A DNA stretch of 64,000 bases from Streptomyces griseoviridis (GCF_005222485.1 NZ_CP029078.1:2818001-2882000), one strand, 5' to 3'; numbered from the stretch's first letter, positions 34,597-44,283 are shown. The notes: generated by a model not told the origin, from the sequence alone. A program made the numbers and translations.

Positions 34597-35523
34597 GTGC
34601 TCGTACTCGTCGCTCCCGGCCAAGGCGCCCAGGCGCCCGGCTTCCTGACCCCCTGGCTCGACCTTCCCGGTGTCGAGGCCCGTCTGCGTGCCTGGTCCGA
34701 GGCCATCGACCTCGACCTGGTGCACTACGGCACGCTCGCCGACGCCGACGAGATCCGGGACACGGCCGTCGCCCAGCCGCTGCTGGTCGCCGCCGGTCTC
34801 GTGTCCGCCGCGGCACTGGGTGACATCACCCCGGGCGCGGTCGCGGGCCACAGTGTCGGCGAGATCACCGCCGCCGCCTACGCGGGCGTCTTCGACGACG
34901 CCGCCGCGCTGGCCCTCGTCCGCAAGCGGGGCCTGGCCATGGCCGAGGCCGCCACGCGCGCCGAGACCGGCATGTCGGCGCTGCTCGGCGGCGACCCCGA
35001 GGTCACCGTCCCGCACCTGGAGAGGCTGGGTCTGACCCCGGCCAACGTCAACGGCGCGGGCCAGATAGTGGCCGCGGGCACCCTGGAGCAGCTGGCCGCG
35101 CTGGCCGAGGACAAGCCCGAGGGGGTGCGCCGCGTCGTCCCGCTGAAGGTGGCCGGCGCCTTCCACACCGTGCACATGGCGCCCGCGGTCGACACGCTGG
35201 CCCGCGCGGCGAAGGAGCTGACCCCCGGCGACCCCCGGTTCACGTACGTGTCCAACAAGGACGGACAGGCCGTCGCGACCGGCACCGAGGTGCTGGAGCG
35301 GCTGGCGGGGCAGGTCGCCAACCCGGTCCGCTGGGACCTGTGCATGGACACCTTCAAGGAGCTCGGTGTGACCGCGCTCATCGAGGTGTGCCCAGGCGGC
35401 ACCCTGACCGGCCTCGCCAAGCGCGCCCTGCCCGGCGTCGCGACGCTGGCCCTCAAGACCCCCGACGACCTCGACGCCGCTCGCGCGCTCATCGCCGAGC
35501 ACGGTGCCCGACAGGAGCTCTGA
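34597..35523 (+). CDS. fabD: Malonyl-CoA:ACP transacylase
   Basis: 308 residues. Catalytic serine in AGHSVGEITAAAY, active-site histidine in VAGAFHTVHM, arginine in RKRGLAMAEA, GQGAQ oxyanion loop at the N-terminus. It loads malonate onto AcpP. The open frame starts at GTG 34591 (MRVLVLV), but homologues begin MLVLVAPGQGAQ and AGAGAG precedes, so GTG 34597 is preferred. The stop overlaps fabH. Confidence 0.97.
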   Translation: MLVLVAPGQGAQAPGFLTPWLDLPGVEARLRAWSEAIDLDLVHYGTLADADEIRDTAVAQPLLVAAGLVSAAALGDITPGAVAGHSVGEITAAAYAGVFDDAAALALVRKRGLAMAEAATRAETGMSALLGGDPEVTVPHLERLGLTPANVNGAGQIVAAGTLEQLAALAEDKPEGVRRVVPLKVAGAFHTVHMAPAVDTLARAAKELTPGDPRFTYVSNKDGQAVATGTEVLERLAGQVANPVRWDLCMDTFKELGVTALIEVCPGGTLTGLAKRALPGVATLALKTPDDLDAARALIAEHGARQEL

Positions 35524-36524
35524 TGGCGAAGATCAAGCCCAGCAAGGGCGCACCGTACGCGCGGATCCTCGGGGTCGGCGGCTACCGGCCGGTCCGGGTG
35601 GTGCCGAACGAGGTCATCCTGGAGACGATCGACTCGTCCGACGAGTGGATCCGCTCGCGCTCCGGCATCGAGACCCGGCACTGGGCCTCCGACGAGGAGA
35701 CCGTGGCCGCGATGTCGATCGAGGCGGCGGGCAAGGCGATCGCCGACGCCGGGATCACCGCCGCGCAGGTCGGCGGTGTGATCGTCTCCACCGTCTCGCA
35801 CTTCAAGCAGACCCCGGCGGTGGCGACGGAGATCGCCGACAAGCTCGGCACCGACAAGGCCGCCGCCTTCGACATCTCCGCGGGCTGCGCCGGCTTCGGC
35901 TACGGGCTGACCCTCGCCAAGGGCATGGTCGTCGAGGGCTCGGCCGAGTACGTGCTGGTCATCGGCGTGGAGCGGCTGTCGGACCTGACCGACCTGGAGG
36001 ACCGGGCCACCGCCTTCCTGTTCGGTGACGGCGCGGGCGCGGTCGTGGTCGGCCCGGCGCAGGAGCCGGCGATCGGCCCGACGGTGTGGGGCTCGGAGGG
36101 CGACAAGTCCGAGACCATCAAGCAGACCGTGCCGTGGACGGACTACCGCGACGGCGAGGTCGCCAAGTTCCCCGCGATCACCCAGGAGGGCCAGGCGGTC
36201 TTCCGCTGGGCCGTGTTCGAGATGGCGAAGGTCGCCAAGGAGGCGCTGGACGCCGCCGGGCTGACCGCGAACGACCTGGACGTCTTCATCCCCCACCAGG
36301 CCAACGAGCGGATCATCGACTCGATGGTGAAGACACTGAAACTGCCGGAGCACGTCACGGTCGCGCGTGACGTCCGCACCACAGGCAACACCTCGGCCGC
36401 CTCGATCCCGCTCGCCATGGAGCGGCTCCTGGCGACCGGTGAGGCGAAGAGCGGCGACACCGCACTCCTCATCGGCTTCGGGGCGGGTCTCGTGTACGCC
36501 GCGACGGTCGTTACCCTCCCCTAG
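35523..36524 (+). CDS. fabH: 3-oxoacyl-ACP synthase III
   Basis: 333 residues. Catalytic triad Cys (ISAGCAGFGYG), His (FIPHQANERI) and Asn (TTGNTSAAS). It starts fatty acid synthesis by condensing a branched or acetyl CoA starter with malonyl-ACP. TGATG overlap with fabD indicates coupling. The 82 nt to acpP hold an imperfect hairpin and possibly an acpP promoter. Confidence 0.98.
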   Translation: MAKIKPSKGAPYARILGVGGYRPVRVVPNEVILETIDSSDEWIRSRSGIETRHWASDEETVAAMSIEAAGKAIADAGITAAQVGGVIVSTVSHFKQTPAVATEIADKLGTDKAAAFDISAGCAGFGYGLTLAKGMVVEGSAEYVLVIGVERLSDLTDLEDRATAFLFGDGAGAVVVGPAQEPAIGPTVWGSEGDKSETIKQTVPWTDYRDGEVAKFPAITQEGQAVFRWAVFEMAKVAKEALDAAGLTANDLDVFIPHQANERIIDSMVKTLKLPEHVTVARDVRTTGNTSAASIPLAMERLLATGEAKSGDTALLIGFGAGLVYAATVVTLP

Positions 36525-36606
36525 GCACTCCGTGCCGGATGATCGTGTCGTCCGGTGCGGGACACACTGCCCAACCCTCTGGAATCACTAAGAAGGAGCG
36601 CCTGAC

Positions 36607-36855
36607 ATGGCCGCCACTCAGGAAGAGATCGTCGCCGGTCTCGCCGACATCGTGAACGAGATCGCCGGCATCCCGGTTGAGGACGTCCAGCTGGACAAGT
36701 CCTTCACCGACGACCTGGACGTCGACTCGCTGTCCATGGTCGAGGTCGTCGTCGCCGCCGAGGAGCGCTTCGACGTCAAGATCCCGGACGAGGACGTCAA
36801 GAACCTCAAGACGGTCGGCGACGCCACCGACTACATCCTCACGCACCAGGCCTGA
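36607..36855 (+). CDS. acpP: Acyl carrier protein
   Basis: 82 residues, acidic, with the phosphopantetheine site DLDVDSLSMVE (Ser about 41). It carries acyl intermediates for the FAS enzymes encoded around it. AAGAAGGAG is a strong Shine-Dalgarno, consistent with high expression. A hairpin follows before fabF. Confidence 0.98.
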   Translation: MAATQEEIVAGLADIVNEIAGIPVEDVQLDKSFTDDLDVDSLSMVEVVVAAEERFDVKIPDEDVKNLKTVGDATDYILTHQA

Positions 36856-36905
36856 GTCACCCCTTAGGCCACTGCAAGGCCCCGCCACCCGGCGGTGGCG
36901 CCGTT

Positions 36906-36923
36906 CCCCGCGGCAACGCGGGG
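36906..36923 (+). promoter_or_regulatory. acpP-fabF intercistronic hairpin with GCAA tetraloop
   Basis: CCCCGCG (36906-36912), GCAA, CGCGGGG (36917-36923), preceded by a second small GCCACC/GGTGGC hairpin. It may attenuate or stabilise mRNA so that acpP is made in excess of fabF. Confidence 0.55.
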
Positions 36924-36958
36924 ATGGTCCTCCTCGTAACGTTGGAGAAAGATTTCCC

Positions 36959-38230
36959 GTGAGCCCGACCAATCGCACCGTGGTCGTCACCGGTATCGGC
37001 GCAACCACACCGCTGGGTGGCGACGTAGCCTCTACCTGGGAGGGCCTGATCGCCGGACGTTCCGGTGTCAAGCCCCTCGAACAGGATTGGGCCGCCGACC
37101 AGGCGGTCCGTATCGCGGCGCCGGTCGCCGTGGACCCGTCCGAGGTCATCCCCCGGCCGCAGGCCCGCCGCCTCGACCGCTCGGCGCAGTTCGCGCTGAT
37201 CGCGGCCAAGGAGGCGTGGGCCGACGCCGGCTTCACCGCCAAGGCGGGCGACGACCCGGCGGTCGACCCCGACCGTCTCGGCGCCGTCATCGCCTCCGGC
37301 ATCGGCGGGGTGACGACCCTCCTCGACCAGTACGACGTGCTGAAGGAGAAGGGCGTCAGGCGGGTCTCCCCGCACACCGTGCCGATGCTCATGCCGAACG
37401 GTCCTTCGGCCAACGTCGGTCTCGCCGTGGGCGCCCGCGCGGGCGTGCACACCCCGGTGTCGGCGTGCGCGTCGGGCGCGGAGGCCATCGGCTACGGCAT
37501 CGAGATGATCCGCACCGGCCGTGCGGACGTCGTCGTCGCGGGCGGCACGGAGGCGGCGATCCACCCGCTGCCGATCGCCGCGTTCGGCAACATGATGGCG
37601 ATGTCCAAGAACAACGACGACCCGCAGGGCGCCTCGCGTCCCTACGACGTGGCCCGTGACGGGTTCGTCCTCGGCGAGGGCTCGGGCGTGGTCGTCCTGG
37701 AGTCCGCCGAGCACGCCGCCAAGCGTGGCGCCCGGGTGTACGCGGAGGCGGTCGGCCAGGGCATCTCGGCCGACGCGCACGACATCGTGCAGCCGGAGCC
37801 CGAGGGGCGCGGCATCTCGCACGCCCTGCAGAACCTGATGGACCGCACCGACCTGGACGCGGCGGAGATCGTGCACGTCAACGCGCACGCGACGTCGACG
37901 CCCGCGGGGGACGTGGCGGAGCTGAAGGCGCTGCGGAAGGTGTTCGGCGACGACGTCGACCACATGGCCGTGTCGGCGACGAAGTCGATGACGGGTCATC
38001 TGCTCGGCGGGGCCGGGGGTGTCGAGACCGTCGCGACGGTGCTCGCGCTGTACCACCGGCTGGCGCCGCCGACCATCAACGTCGAGAACCTCGACCCGGA
38101 GGCGGAGGCCGCGGCCGACGTCGTGCGGGGGGAGGCGCGGAAGCTGCCCGTCGACGGGCGGATCGCCGCGCTGAACGACTCGTTCGGGTTCGGCGGACAC
38201 AACGTGGTGCTGGCGTTCCGTACGGTCTGA
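36959..38230 (+). CDS. fabF: 3-oxoacyl-ACP synthase II
   Basis: 423 residues. Catalytic Cys in VSACASGAEA, His in NAHATSTPAGD and SMTGHLLGGAGG, with KNNDDPQGASRPYD. It elongates acyl-ACP. Start GTG 36959 with TTGGAGAAAG upstream; the longer frame in acpP is a shadow. Confidence 0.98.
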   Translation: MSPTNRTVVVTGIGATTPLGGDVASTWEGLIAGRSGVKPLEQDWAADQAVRIAAPVAVDPSEVIPRPQARRLDRSAQFALIAAKEAWADAGFTAKAGDDPAVDPDRLGAVIASGIGGVTTLLDQYDVLKEKGVRRVSPHTVPMLMPNGPSANVGLAVGARAGVHTPVSACASGAEAIGYGIEMIRTGRADVVVAGGTEAAIHPLPIAAFGNMMAMSKNNDDPQGASRPYDVARDGFVLGEGSGVVVLESAEHAAKRGARVYAEAVGQGISADAHDIVQPEPEGRGISHALQNLMDRTDLDAAEIVHVNAHATSTPAGDVAELKALRKVFGDDVDHMAVSATKSMTGHLLGGAGGVETVATVLALYHRLAPPTINVENLDPEAEAAADVVRGEARKLPVDGRIAALNDSFGFGGHNVVLAFRTV

Positions 38231-38264
38231 GCCCTTCCGGCCGCGCTGTTCGTCCCGGTCGAGT

Positions 38265-38291
38265 GGCCCGCTTCCCTTCGGGGGGCGGGCC
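38265..38291 (+). terminator. fab operon terminator
   Basis: 12-bp stem (38265-38276 with 38280-38291, two G-U), 3-nt loop, 35 nt after fabF. Confidence 0.7.
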
Positions 38292-38330
38292 GTTCGCCGT
38301 TGTGGGGGCGGGTGCGGGCGTCGGCGGGCC

Positions 38331-38357
38331 GGCCGCGCGGTTCCCCGCGCCCCTGAA
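38331..38357. repeat. Dispersed Streptomyces intergenic repeat
   Basis: GGCCGCGCGGTTCCCCGCGC followed by CCCTGA resembles the abundant streptomycete short repeat (GCGCAGTTCCCCGCGCCCCT form). A related copy lies in coding sequence at 13264. Confidence 0.65.
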
Positions 38358-38419
38358 GTAGACGGCCTCGCGTCCCTCGGGAGGCGCGGAAGCGCCGGTC
38401 CTGAGCGCCTCCGGGGCCG

Positions 38420-38914
38420 CTAGACGACCTGGTGGAGCCAGCGGACCGGGGCGCCCTCTCCCGCGTAGCGGAAGGGCTCCAGTTCGTCGTCCCAGGGCTT
38501 GCCGAGGAGTTTGGCGATCTCCGCCGCCAGGTCCGTCTCGTCGCGCTGGGAGCGCCCCAGGGCGGCGCGCAGCCGGTCCTCGGGGATGAGGATGTCGCCG
38601 TGGATGCCGGTGACGGCGTGGAAGATGCCGAGGTCGGGGGTGCAGCTGTAGCGCTCGCCCTCGGCGTTGGCGCAGGGCTCGGCGGTGACCTCGAAGCGCA
38701 GCAGGTGCCAGCCGCGCAGCGCCGAGGCGAGCTTGGACGCCGTGCCGACCTGGCCCTTCCAGGAGAACTCCGAGCGCCAGGTGCCGGGCGCGGCGGGCTG
38801 CCTGATCCAGTCGAGGTTGACGCGCGTGCCGAGGACGCCGGCGATGGCCCATTCGACATGCGGGCACAGCGCGCGCGGCGCGGAGTGCACGTACAGGACT
38901 CCACGTGTCGTCAC
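38420..38914 (-). CDS. DUF3145 family protein
   Basis: A 164-residue protein, TTRGVLYVHSAPRALCPHVEWAIAGVLG, with WRSEFSWKGQVGTASKLASALRGWHLLRFEVT and a C-terminal VRWLHQVV. It matches DUF3145, which follows fabF in many Streptomyces; function unknown. GTG 38914 has GGAGGT upstream. It is convergent with fabF. Confidence 0.92.
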   Translation of the reverse strand: MTTRGVLYVHSAPRALCPHVEWAIAGVLGTRVNLDWIRQPAAPGTWRSEFSWKGQVGTASKLASALRGWHLLRFEVTAEPCANAEGERYSCTPDLGIFHAVTGIHGDILIPEDRLRAALGRSQRDETDLAAEIAKLLGKPWDDELEPFRYAGEGAPVRWLHQVV

Positions 38915-39171
38915 CGGGACCTCCGTGCAGTGCGGGACATCTTGCGATCTGGCGGCCTGCCGTGACCGGTCGGCCACGTTGATGGCGAGGCTACCGTGCG
39001 GCGGCGCAAGGAGTGTGACGTACCGTCGGTCCCGCTGCCGTCGAGCGTCCGCCATTCACCCGCCAGGACGCTTGTGCGGCGGTGGGCGTCGCGTGGTCCG
39101 CGGTCCGGGAACCCCCGCGCGTTGTGATGGGTGAGAGGGTTCTGTACGCCGACCGAGGGGATCACCAGCCG

Positions 39172-40053
39172 ATGCGGAAGCGTGGCCTGCGCTCACGGAC
39201 CGTTCTCGCCGCCGTCGCGGCGGCCGTCCTGGGTGCCGCGGGCTGTGACGCCTCCGGCGGTTCGGGGGGCGCTCGGGCGCGGGGCGGTGAGCCGTCGCCG
39301 GTCCCGGTGTGGGACGTCAGCCCGAACTCGGTGGTGGCCGTCGGGGACTCGATCACCCGTGGGTTCGACGCGTGCACGGTCCTGTCGGACTGCCCGGAGG
39401 TGTCGTGGGCGACGGGCGACAGCGCGGAGGTGGACAGTCTCGCGGTGCGGCTGCTGGGCCGGACGCGGGCGGCCGGGCACAGCTGGAACTACGCGGAGAC
39501 GGGCGCGCGGGTGGCGGACCTGCCGGCGCAGCTCGCGGCGGCGGAGGCGAAGCGGCCGCAGTTGGTGACGGTGATGATCGGGGCGAACGACGCGTGCCGC
39601 TCGTCGACGTCGGCGATGACGTCGGTGGCCGCGTTCCGGGCGGACTTCACGGCCGCGCTCGCGGGCCTGCGCGAGGCGCTGCCGAAGACGCAGGTGTACG
39701 TGTCGAGCGTGCCCGACCTGAAGCGGCTGTGGTCGCAGGGGCGGACCAACGCGCTGGGCAAGCAGGTGTGGAAGCTGGGCATCTGCCCGTCGATGCTGGC
39801 CGACGCGGACGCCGTCGACGCGGCGGCCACGCGGCGCAGGGAGACCGTGCGGGAGCGGGTGGAGGCGTACAACGAGGTGCTGGCCCAGGTGTGCGCGAAG
39901 GACCGGCGGTGCCGGTTCGACGGGGGCGCGGTGTACGCCTACCGGTTCGGCACCGACGCGCTCAGCCCGTGGGACTGGTTCCACCCGAGTGTGAGCGGGC
40001 AGGCGCGGCTGGCCGAGATCGCTTACCGGATCGTCACGGCCGAGAAGCAGTGA
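39172..40053 (+). CDS. SGNH/GDSL-family lipoprotein hydrolase
   Basis: 293 residues. Lipoprotein signal with lipobox LGAAGC (about 24). SGNH blocks: VVAVGDSITRG (Ser), GARVADLP (Gly), MIGANDAC (Asn) and WDWFHPS (Asp-x-x-His). It probably hydrolyses esters at the cell surface. The open frame starts at 39082, but ATG 39172 begins the signal peptide and has GAGGGG 11 nt upstream. Confidence 0.9.
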   Translation: MRKRGLRSRTVLAAVAAAVLGAAGCDASGGSGGARARGGEPSPVPVWDVSPNSVVAVGDSITRGFDACTVLSDCPEVSWATGDSAEVDSLAVRLLGRTRAAGHSWNYAETGARVADLPAQLAAAEAKRPQLVTVMIGANDACRSSTSAMTSVAAFRADFTAALAGLREALPKTQVYVSSVPDLKRLWSQGRTNALGKQVWKLGICPSMLADADAVDAAATRRRETVRERVEAYNEVLAQVCAKDRRCRFDGGAVYAYRFGTDALSPWDWFHPSVSGQARLAEIAYRIVTAEKQ

Positions 40054-40068
40054 CTTAGGGTTCCGCTC

Positions 40069-41043
40069 ATGAATGAACTTTTCGGCACACTTTCCGACGG
40101 CACGCCGGTGCACCGCTGGACCCTCGAACGGGCCGGCGTCCGGGTGCGGGTCCTGTCGTACGGCGGGATCGTGCAGTCGGTCGAGGTCCCCGACCGGCAC
40201 GGGACCGTCGGGAACGTGGTGCTGGGGTTCGCCGACCTGGACGGCTACCTCCGTCATCCGGAGCCGTATCTGGGCGCGTTGGTGGGCCGGTACGCGAACC
40301 GGATCGCGGGCGGCCGGTTCCCGCTGGACGGGGCGACGTACGCGCTGGCGCGCAACAACGAGCCGAACTCGCTGCACGGCGGGGAGCGCGGCTTCGACAA
40401 GCGGGTCTGGGAGGTGGCGCGGGACGGGCGGCACGGGCTGCGGCTCTCCCGGGTCAGCCCGCACGGCGAGGAGGGCTTCCCCGGCCGCCTGGAGGTCTCG
40501 GCGACGTACGCGCTGGACGCGGCGGGGGCGCTGCACCTTACGTACGAGGCGGTGACGGACGCGCCGACGGTGGTGAACCTGACGAACCACAGCTACTTCG
40601 ACCTCGGCGGCACGGGCGAGCCGGGCGGTCACGAACTGCGGCTCGCCGCCTCCCGGTACACGCCGGTCGACGCCGACCTGATCCCGACCGGCGCCCTGGC
40701 CGAGGTGGCGGGCACCCGTTTCGACTTCCGTGAGCCGCGCAAGGTGGGCGGCGGCTACGACCACAACTTCGCGCTGGACGGCGGGGTGGGCGCCGAGGCC
40801 CGTACGGTGGCGGAGCTGTACGACCCGGCGTCCGGGCGGCTGCTGACGGTGGCGACGACCGAGCCCGGCCTCCAGCTGTACACCGGCGACCATCTGGCCG
40901 CGCCGCTGGCGCCCGGCGCCGGGATCGCGCTGGAGACCCAGCACTTCCCCGACTCCCCGAACCGGCCCGAGTTCCCCGGCACGGTGCTGCGTCCCGGCGA
41001 GGTGTACCGCTCGGAGACGGTGTACGGGTTCGGGACGCGCTGA
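40069..41043 (+). CDS. galM: Aldose 1-epimerase, cytosolic
   Basis: 324 residues. GalM fold with VNLTNHSYFDL, the active-site His in SLHGGERGFDKRVWEV and the acid/base residue in LETQHFPDSPNRPEFP. It interconverts alpha and beta sugars. No signal peptide. TAGGGT lies 7 nt before ATG (leaderless). A second, exported homologue is at 58919. Confidence 0.95.
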   Translation: MNELFGTLSDGTPVHRWTLERAGVRVRVLSYGGIVQSVEVPDRHGTVGNVVLGFADLDGYLRHPEPYLGALVGRYANRIAGGRFPLDGATYALARNNEPNSLHGGERGFDKRVWEVARDGRHGLRLSRVSPHGEEGFPGRLEVSATYALDAAGALHLTYEAVTDAPTVVNLTNHSYFDLGGTGEPGGHELRLAASRYTPVDADLIPTGALAEVAGTRFDFREPRKVGGGYDHNFALDGGVGAEARTVAELYDPASGRLLTVATTEPGLQLYTGDHLAAPLAPGAGIALETQHFPDSPNRPEFPGTVLRPGEVYRSETVYGFGTR

Positions 41044-41080
41044 GCCCGGGTCCCTGAGGCCGCGAGCCCCTGAGGCCACG

Positions 41081-41116
41081 AGCCCCGGCCCAGGGGTCAG
41101 GTCCCGGGCCGGGGCT
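41081..41116. terminator. Convergent galM / GH3 terminator
   Basis: Perfect 11-bp stem (41081-41091 with 41106-41116), 14-nt loop, between two convergent genes. Confidence 0.75.
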
Positions 41117-41141
41117 GCTCATGGGGGAGGCCGCTCCCGGC

Positions 41142-43586
41142 TCAGACGTTAATCGTCGCGGTGATCCTGCGGTCGGTGATCGACCGGCCGACCTGGATCT
41201 CGTACGAACCCTTCACAAACGACCAGCGGCTCTCCGTGGTGTCCCAGATCTCGAACGCCCGGCGCGGCAGCGTGACGACGGCCTCGGCGTGGTCGCCCGG
41301 TGCCGCCTCGACGGCGGCGAAGCCGGCCAGCCAGCGGTGCGGGCGGTCGCCGTCGGGGGCGGCGGGGGCCAGATAGACCTGGACGACCTCGCGCCCCTGG
41401 CGGTCGCCCGTGTTGCGGACGCGGACGCGGGCGGTGGTGCCGTCGACGTCCACGGACTCGTAGGTCCAGTCGGTGTAGCCGAGGCCGTGGCCGAACGGGT
41501 AGGAGGGGGTGCGGCCCTGCCTCTCCCAGGCCCGGTAGCCGATGAACACGCCCTCCGTGTACGCAAGTTCGCCGTTCTCGGGGGTGACCCGGGTGACCGG
41601 TGCCGCGGAGAGCGGGCCCCAGGTGGTGGGGAGCCGGCCGCCCGGCTCGTGGGCGCCGGTGAGGACGTCGGCGAGGGCCGCGCCGCCCTCCTGCCCCGGG
41701 AACCAGCTCAGCAGCACGGCGGCGACCTCGTCGCGCCAGGGCAGTTCGACCGGGGAGCCTGAGTTCACGACGACGACGGTGTTCGGGTTGGCGGCGGCGA
41801 CCGCGCGGACCAGGTCGTCCTGGCGGCCGGGCAGCGCGAGGTCGGCGCGGTCGAAGCCCTCGGACTCGACGCGGTCGGTGGTGGCGACCACGACGACGGC
41901 GGTGTCGGCGGCGCGGGCCGCCTCGACGGCCTCGGCGATCAGCTCGTCGGGGTCGCGCTCGGGCTCCTGGTGGGCGAGGGCGAAGGCGACGACCTTCATC
42001 GGGATGCCCTCGGGCAGCTCGACGACGTGGGTGAGGGACACCTCGACCGGGGCGCCCGCGGTGAGTTCGACCTCGGCGCGCTCGACCGGGGCGCCGAAGA
42101 ACGCCTCGAAGGGGTCAAAGTCGTCGGCGGGGCGCTGGACGCCGTCGAAGCGGACGGTGCCGTCGACGGCGAGGGTGAAGGCGCCGGTGCCCTTGACGCC
42201 GAAGCGGTGCGGGCCGCTGTCGCGCGGGGTGAAGGTGCCGGTCAGCTCGACGGTGTGCAGGGTGTCGTGGGTGACGCCCTCGGGCAGGTCCGCACCCATC
42301 CACTGGATCTGCCCGTTGGGCGCGGAGGCGGTGCCGATGACCTCGCCCGCCGCGTTCCGGCAGCTCGCCCGCAGGGTGAAGCCCTGGTCGGCGACGGCGA
42401 GTTCGGTGGCCGGGTCGGCGCCGACGGCGTAGCGCAGGGCGCCTTCGGGCAGGGCCGCGGTGAGGCCGTCGAGCGGGGAGACGACCCGGGCGGGGAAGAC
42501 CGTCGCGGAGCCGCCGCCGAGGACCCGGGCGTCGCGGGCGGCGGCGCCGAGCAGGGCGACCGTGCCGGGTCGCAGCGGCAGGGCGGCGCGTTCGTTGCGG
42601 GCCAGCACGAAGGAGCGGCGGGCGATCTCGCGGGCCAGGGCGGCGCCGTCGACGGCGGCGGGCGGCTCGGGGACGGCGGGTTCGGCGCCGTCCAGGAGGC
42701 CGACCCTGGCGGCGAGTCTGAGGACGTTGCGGACGGCGTCGTCGACGGCGGACTCCTCGACCTCGCCGGCGCGCACCGCGCGGGCCAGCGGGGCGCCGTA
42801 CACGGTGTCGGGGCCCGGCATCGCGATGTCGAGGCCGCCCTCGACGGCGCCGCGGGTGGAGCGGGCGGCCATCCAGTCGGAGACGTTGCAGCCGTCGAAG
42901 CCCCACTCGCCGCGCAGCACCTCGTTCACCAGGTGGCGGTGTTCGGTCATGGTGGTGCCGTTGACCGCGTTGTAGGCGGTCATGATGCCCCAGGGGCGGG
43001 CGTTCTCGACGATCAGTTCGAACGGGGCGAGGTACAGCTCGCGCAGCGCGCGTGCGCCGACCCGGTTGTCGACGGTGAAGCGGTCGGTCTCGGCGTCGTT
43101 GGCGACGAAGTGTTTGACGGTGGTGCCGACACCGCCCGACTGCACGCCCGCCACATAGCCGGCGCCGATCAGTCCGGTGAGCCGCGGGTCCTCGCTGTAC
43201 GCCTCGAAGTGACGGCCGCCGAGCGGTGAGCGGTGCAGGTTGACGGTGGGGGCGAGGAGCACGTGGACGCCCTTGCGGCGGGCCTCCTGGGCGAGCAGGA
43301 CGCCCGCCCTGCGGGCCAGTGCGGGGTCCCAGGTGGCGGCGAGGGCGGTCGGGGAGGGCAGCGCGACGGACGGGTCGTCGGCGCTCCAGCGCACGCCCCG
43401 GACGCCGATCGGGCCGTCCGACATGACGAGGGAGCGCAGGCCGATCTCGGGGAGGGCGGGCAGCGACCACATGTCCTGGCCCGAGAGCAGCCTGGCCTTG
43501 GCGTCCAGGTCGAGCGCGGCGAGCGCCGCCGTCACGGCGGCCTCCCGCGCCAGGTCCTGCGGAAGTGTTCCGGGGGTTCCCGCCAT
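41142..43586 (-). CDS. Glycoside hydrolase family 3 beta-glycosidase
   Basis: 814 residues. GH3 N-terminal barrel with KHFVANDAETDRF and the nucleophile Asp in GFDGCNVSDWMA. The C-terminal sandwich is interrupted by a PA14-like insert (about 390-510), and a fibronectin-like GH3 domain closes the chain. No signal peptide, so intracellular beta-glucosidase or related activity on imported oligosaccharides is likely. ATG 43586 has GAGGAGG 7 nt upstream. It is divergent from a TetR gene, its probable repressor. Confidence 0.93.
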   Translation of the reverse strand: MAGTPGTLPQDLAREAAVTAALAALDLDAKARLLSGQDMWSLPALPEIGLRSLVMSDGPIGVRGVRWSADDPSVALPSPTALAATWDPALARRAGVLLAQEARRKGVHVLLAPTVNLHRSPLGGRHFEAYSEDPRLTGLIGAGYVAGVQSGGVGTTVKHFVANDAETDRFTVDNRVGARALRELYLAPFELIVENARPWGIMTAYNAVNGTTMTEHRHLVNEVLRGEWGFDGCNVSDWMAARSTRGAVEGGLDIAMPGPDTVYGAPLARAVRAGEVEESAVDDAVRNVLRLAARVGLLDGAEPAVPEPPAAVDGAALAREIARRSFVLARNERAALPLRPGTVALLGAAARDARVLGGGSATVFPARVVSPLDGLTAALPEGALRYAVGADPATELAVADQGFTLRASCRNAAGEVIGTASAPNGQIQWMGADLPEGVTHDTLHTVELTGTFTPRDSGPHRFGVKGTGAFTLAVDGTVRFDGVQRPADDFDPFEAFFGAPVERAEVELTAGAPVEVSLTHVVELPEGIPMKVVAFALAHQEPERDPDELIAEAVEAARAADTAVVVVATTDRVESEGFDRADLALPGRQDDLVRAVAAANPNTVVVVNSGSPVELPWRDEVAAVLLSWFPGQEGGAALADVLTGAHEPGGRLPTTWGPLSAAPVTRVTPENGELAYTEGVFIGYRAWERQGRTPSYPFGHGLGYTDWTYESVDVDGTTARVRVRNTGDRQGREVVQVYLAPAAPDGDRPHRWLAGFAAVEAAPGDHAEAVVTLPRRAFEIWDTTESRWSFVKGSYEIQVGRSITDRRITATINV

Positions 43587-43633
43587 CAGGTGCCTCCTCG
43601 TCGGTCCGTGCAGTGGCTCCATCCTGCATCCGT

Positions 43634-43649
43634 TACCAGTAGACCGGTA
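43634..43649. promoter_or_regulatory. Candidate operator between GH3 and TetR genes
   Basis: TACCAGTAGACCGGTA is a 16-bp imperfect palindrome (12 of 16 symmetric), in the 118-bp divergent region and 44 nt before the TetR -10 TACGGT. Confidence 0.5.
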
Positions 43650-43704
43650 GGTTTCGTTACCCTGCCGTAATGTGACGGGTGGGGTGATGACGTACGGTGA
43701 CGCC

Positions 43705-44283
43705 ATGAACGGCAGGGCCAGGCGCGAGGCGCGGCGCGCGGAGATCGTGCGGGCGGCGCTCGAAGTGATCGCCGAGCGCGGTTACCGGGGCGCGAGCATG
43801 GCGGCGGTCGCCGAGCGGGTCGGGCTCACCCAGCAGGGGCTGCTGCACCACTTCCCGACGAAGGACGCGCTGCTGGTGGCCGTCCTCGAGGAGCGCGACC
43901 AGTGGGACGCGGTACCGGACACGCCGTGGCGGGTCGATCTGCTGACCTCGCTGGTCGAGTACAACGCGATGCGGCCCGGGATCGTCCAGACCTTCTCGGC
44001 GCTGCTCGGCGAGAGCGTCACGGAGGGGCATCCGGCGCGCGGGTACTTCACCGAGCGGTACACCAGGGTGCGGGAGACGATGACGACGGCCCTGCGCGCC
44101 GCGTACGGCGACCGCCTGCCCAACGGCCTCACCCCGGAACGCACGGCCCCGCTGCTGGTCGCGGTGATGGACGGCCTCCAGTACCAGTGGCTCCTCGACC
44201 CGGACGCGGTGGACATGCCGGGGGCGTTCCGGGACTTCCTGCGGCTGCTGGGCGAGGAGACGGGCCGAGGCGACGGGGGCTGA
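43705..44283 (+). CDS. TetR family regulator
   Basis: 192 residues: ARREARRAEIVRAALEVIAERGYRGASMAAVAERVGLTQQGLLHHFPTKDALL is the TetR DNA-binding domain. It probably controls the divergent GH3 glycosidase, as such pairs are common in Streptomyces. TACGGT 43693-43698 lies 6 nt before ATG 43705 (leaderless). The upstream ATGs in frame lack support. Confidence 0.93.
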   Translation: MNGRARREARRAEIVRAALEVIAERGYRGASMAAVAERVGLTQQGLLHHFPTKDALLVAVLEERDQWDAVPDTPWRVDLLTSLVEYNAMRPGIVQTFSALLGESVTEGHPARGYFTERYTRVRETMTTALRAAYGDRLPNGLTPERTAPLLVAVMDGLQYQWLLDPDAVDMPGAFRDFLRLLGEETGRGDGG

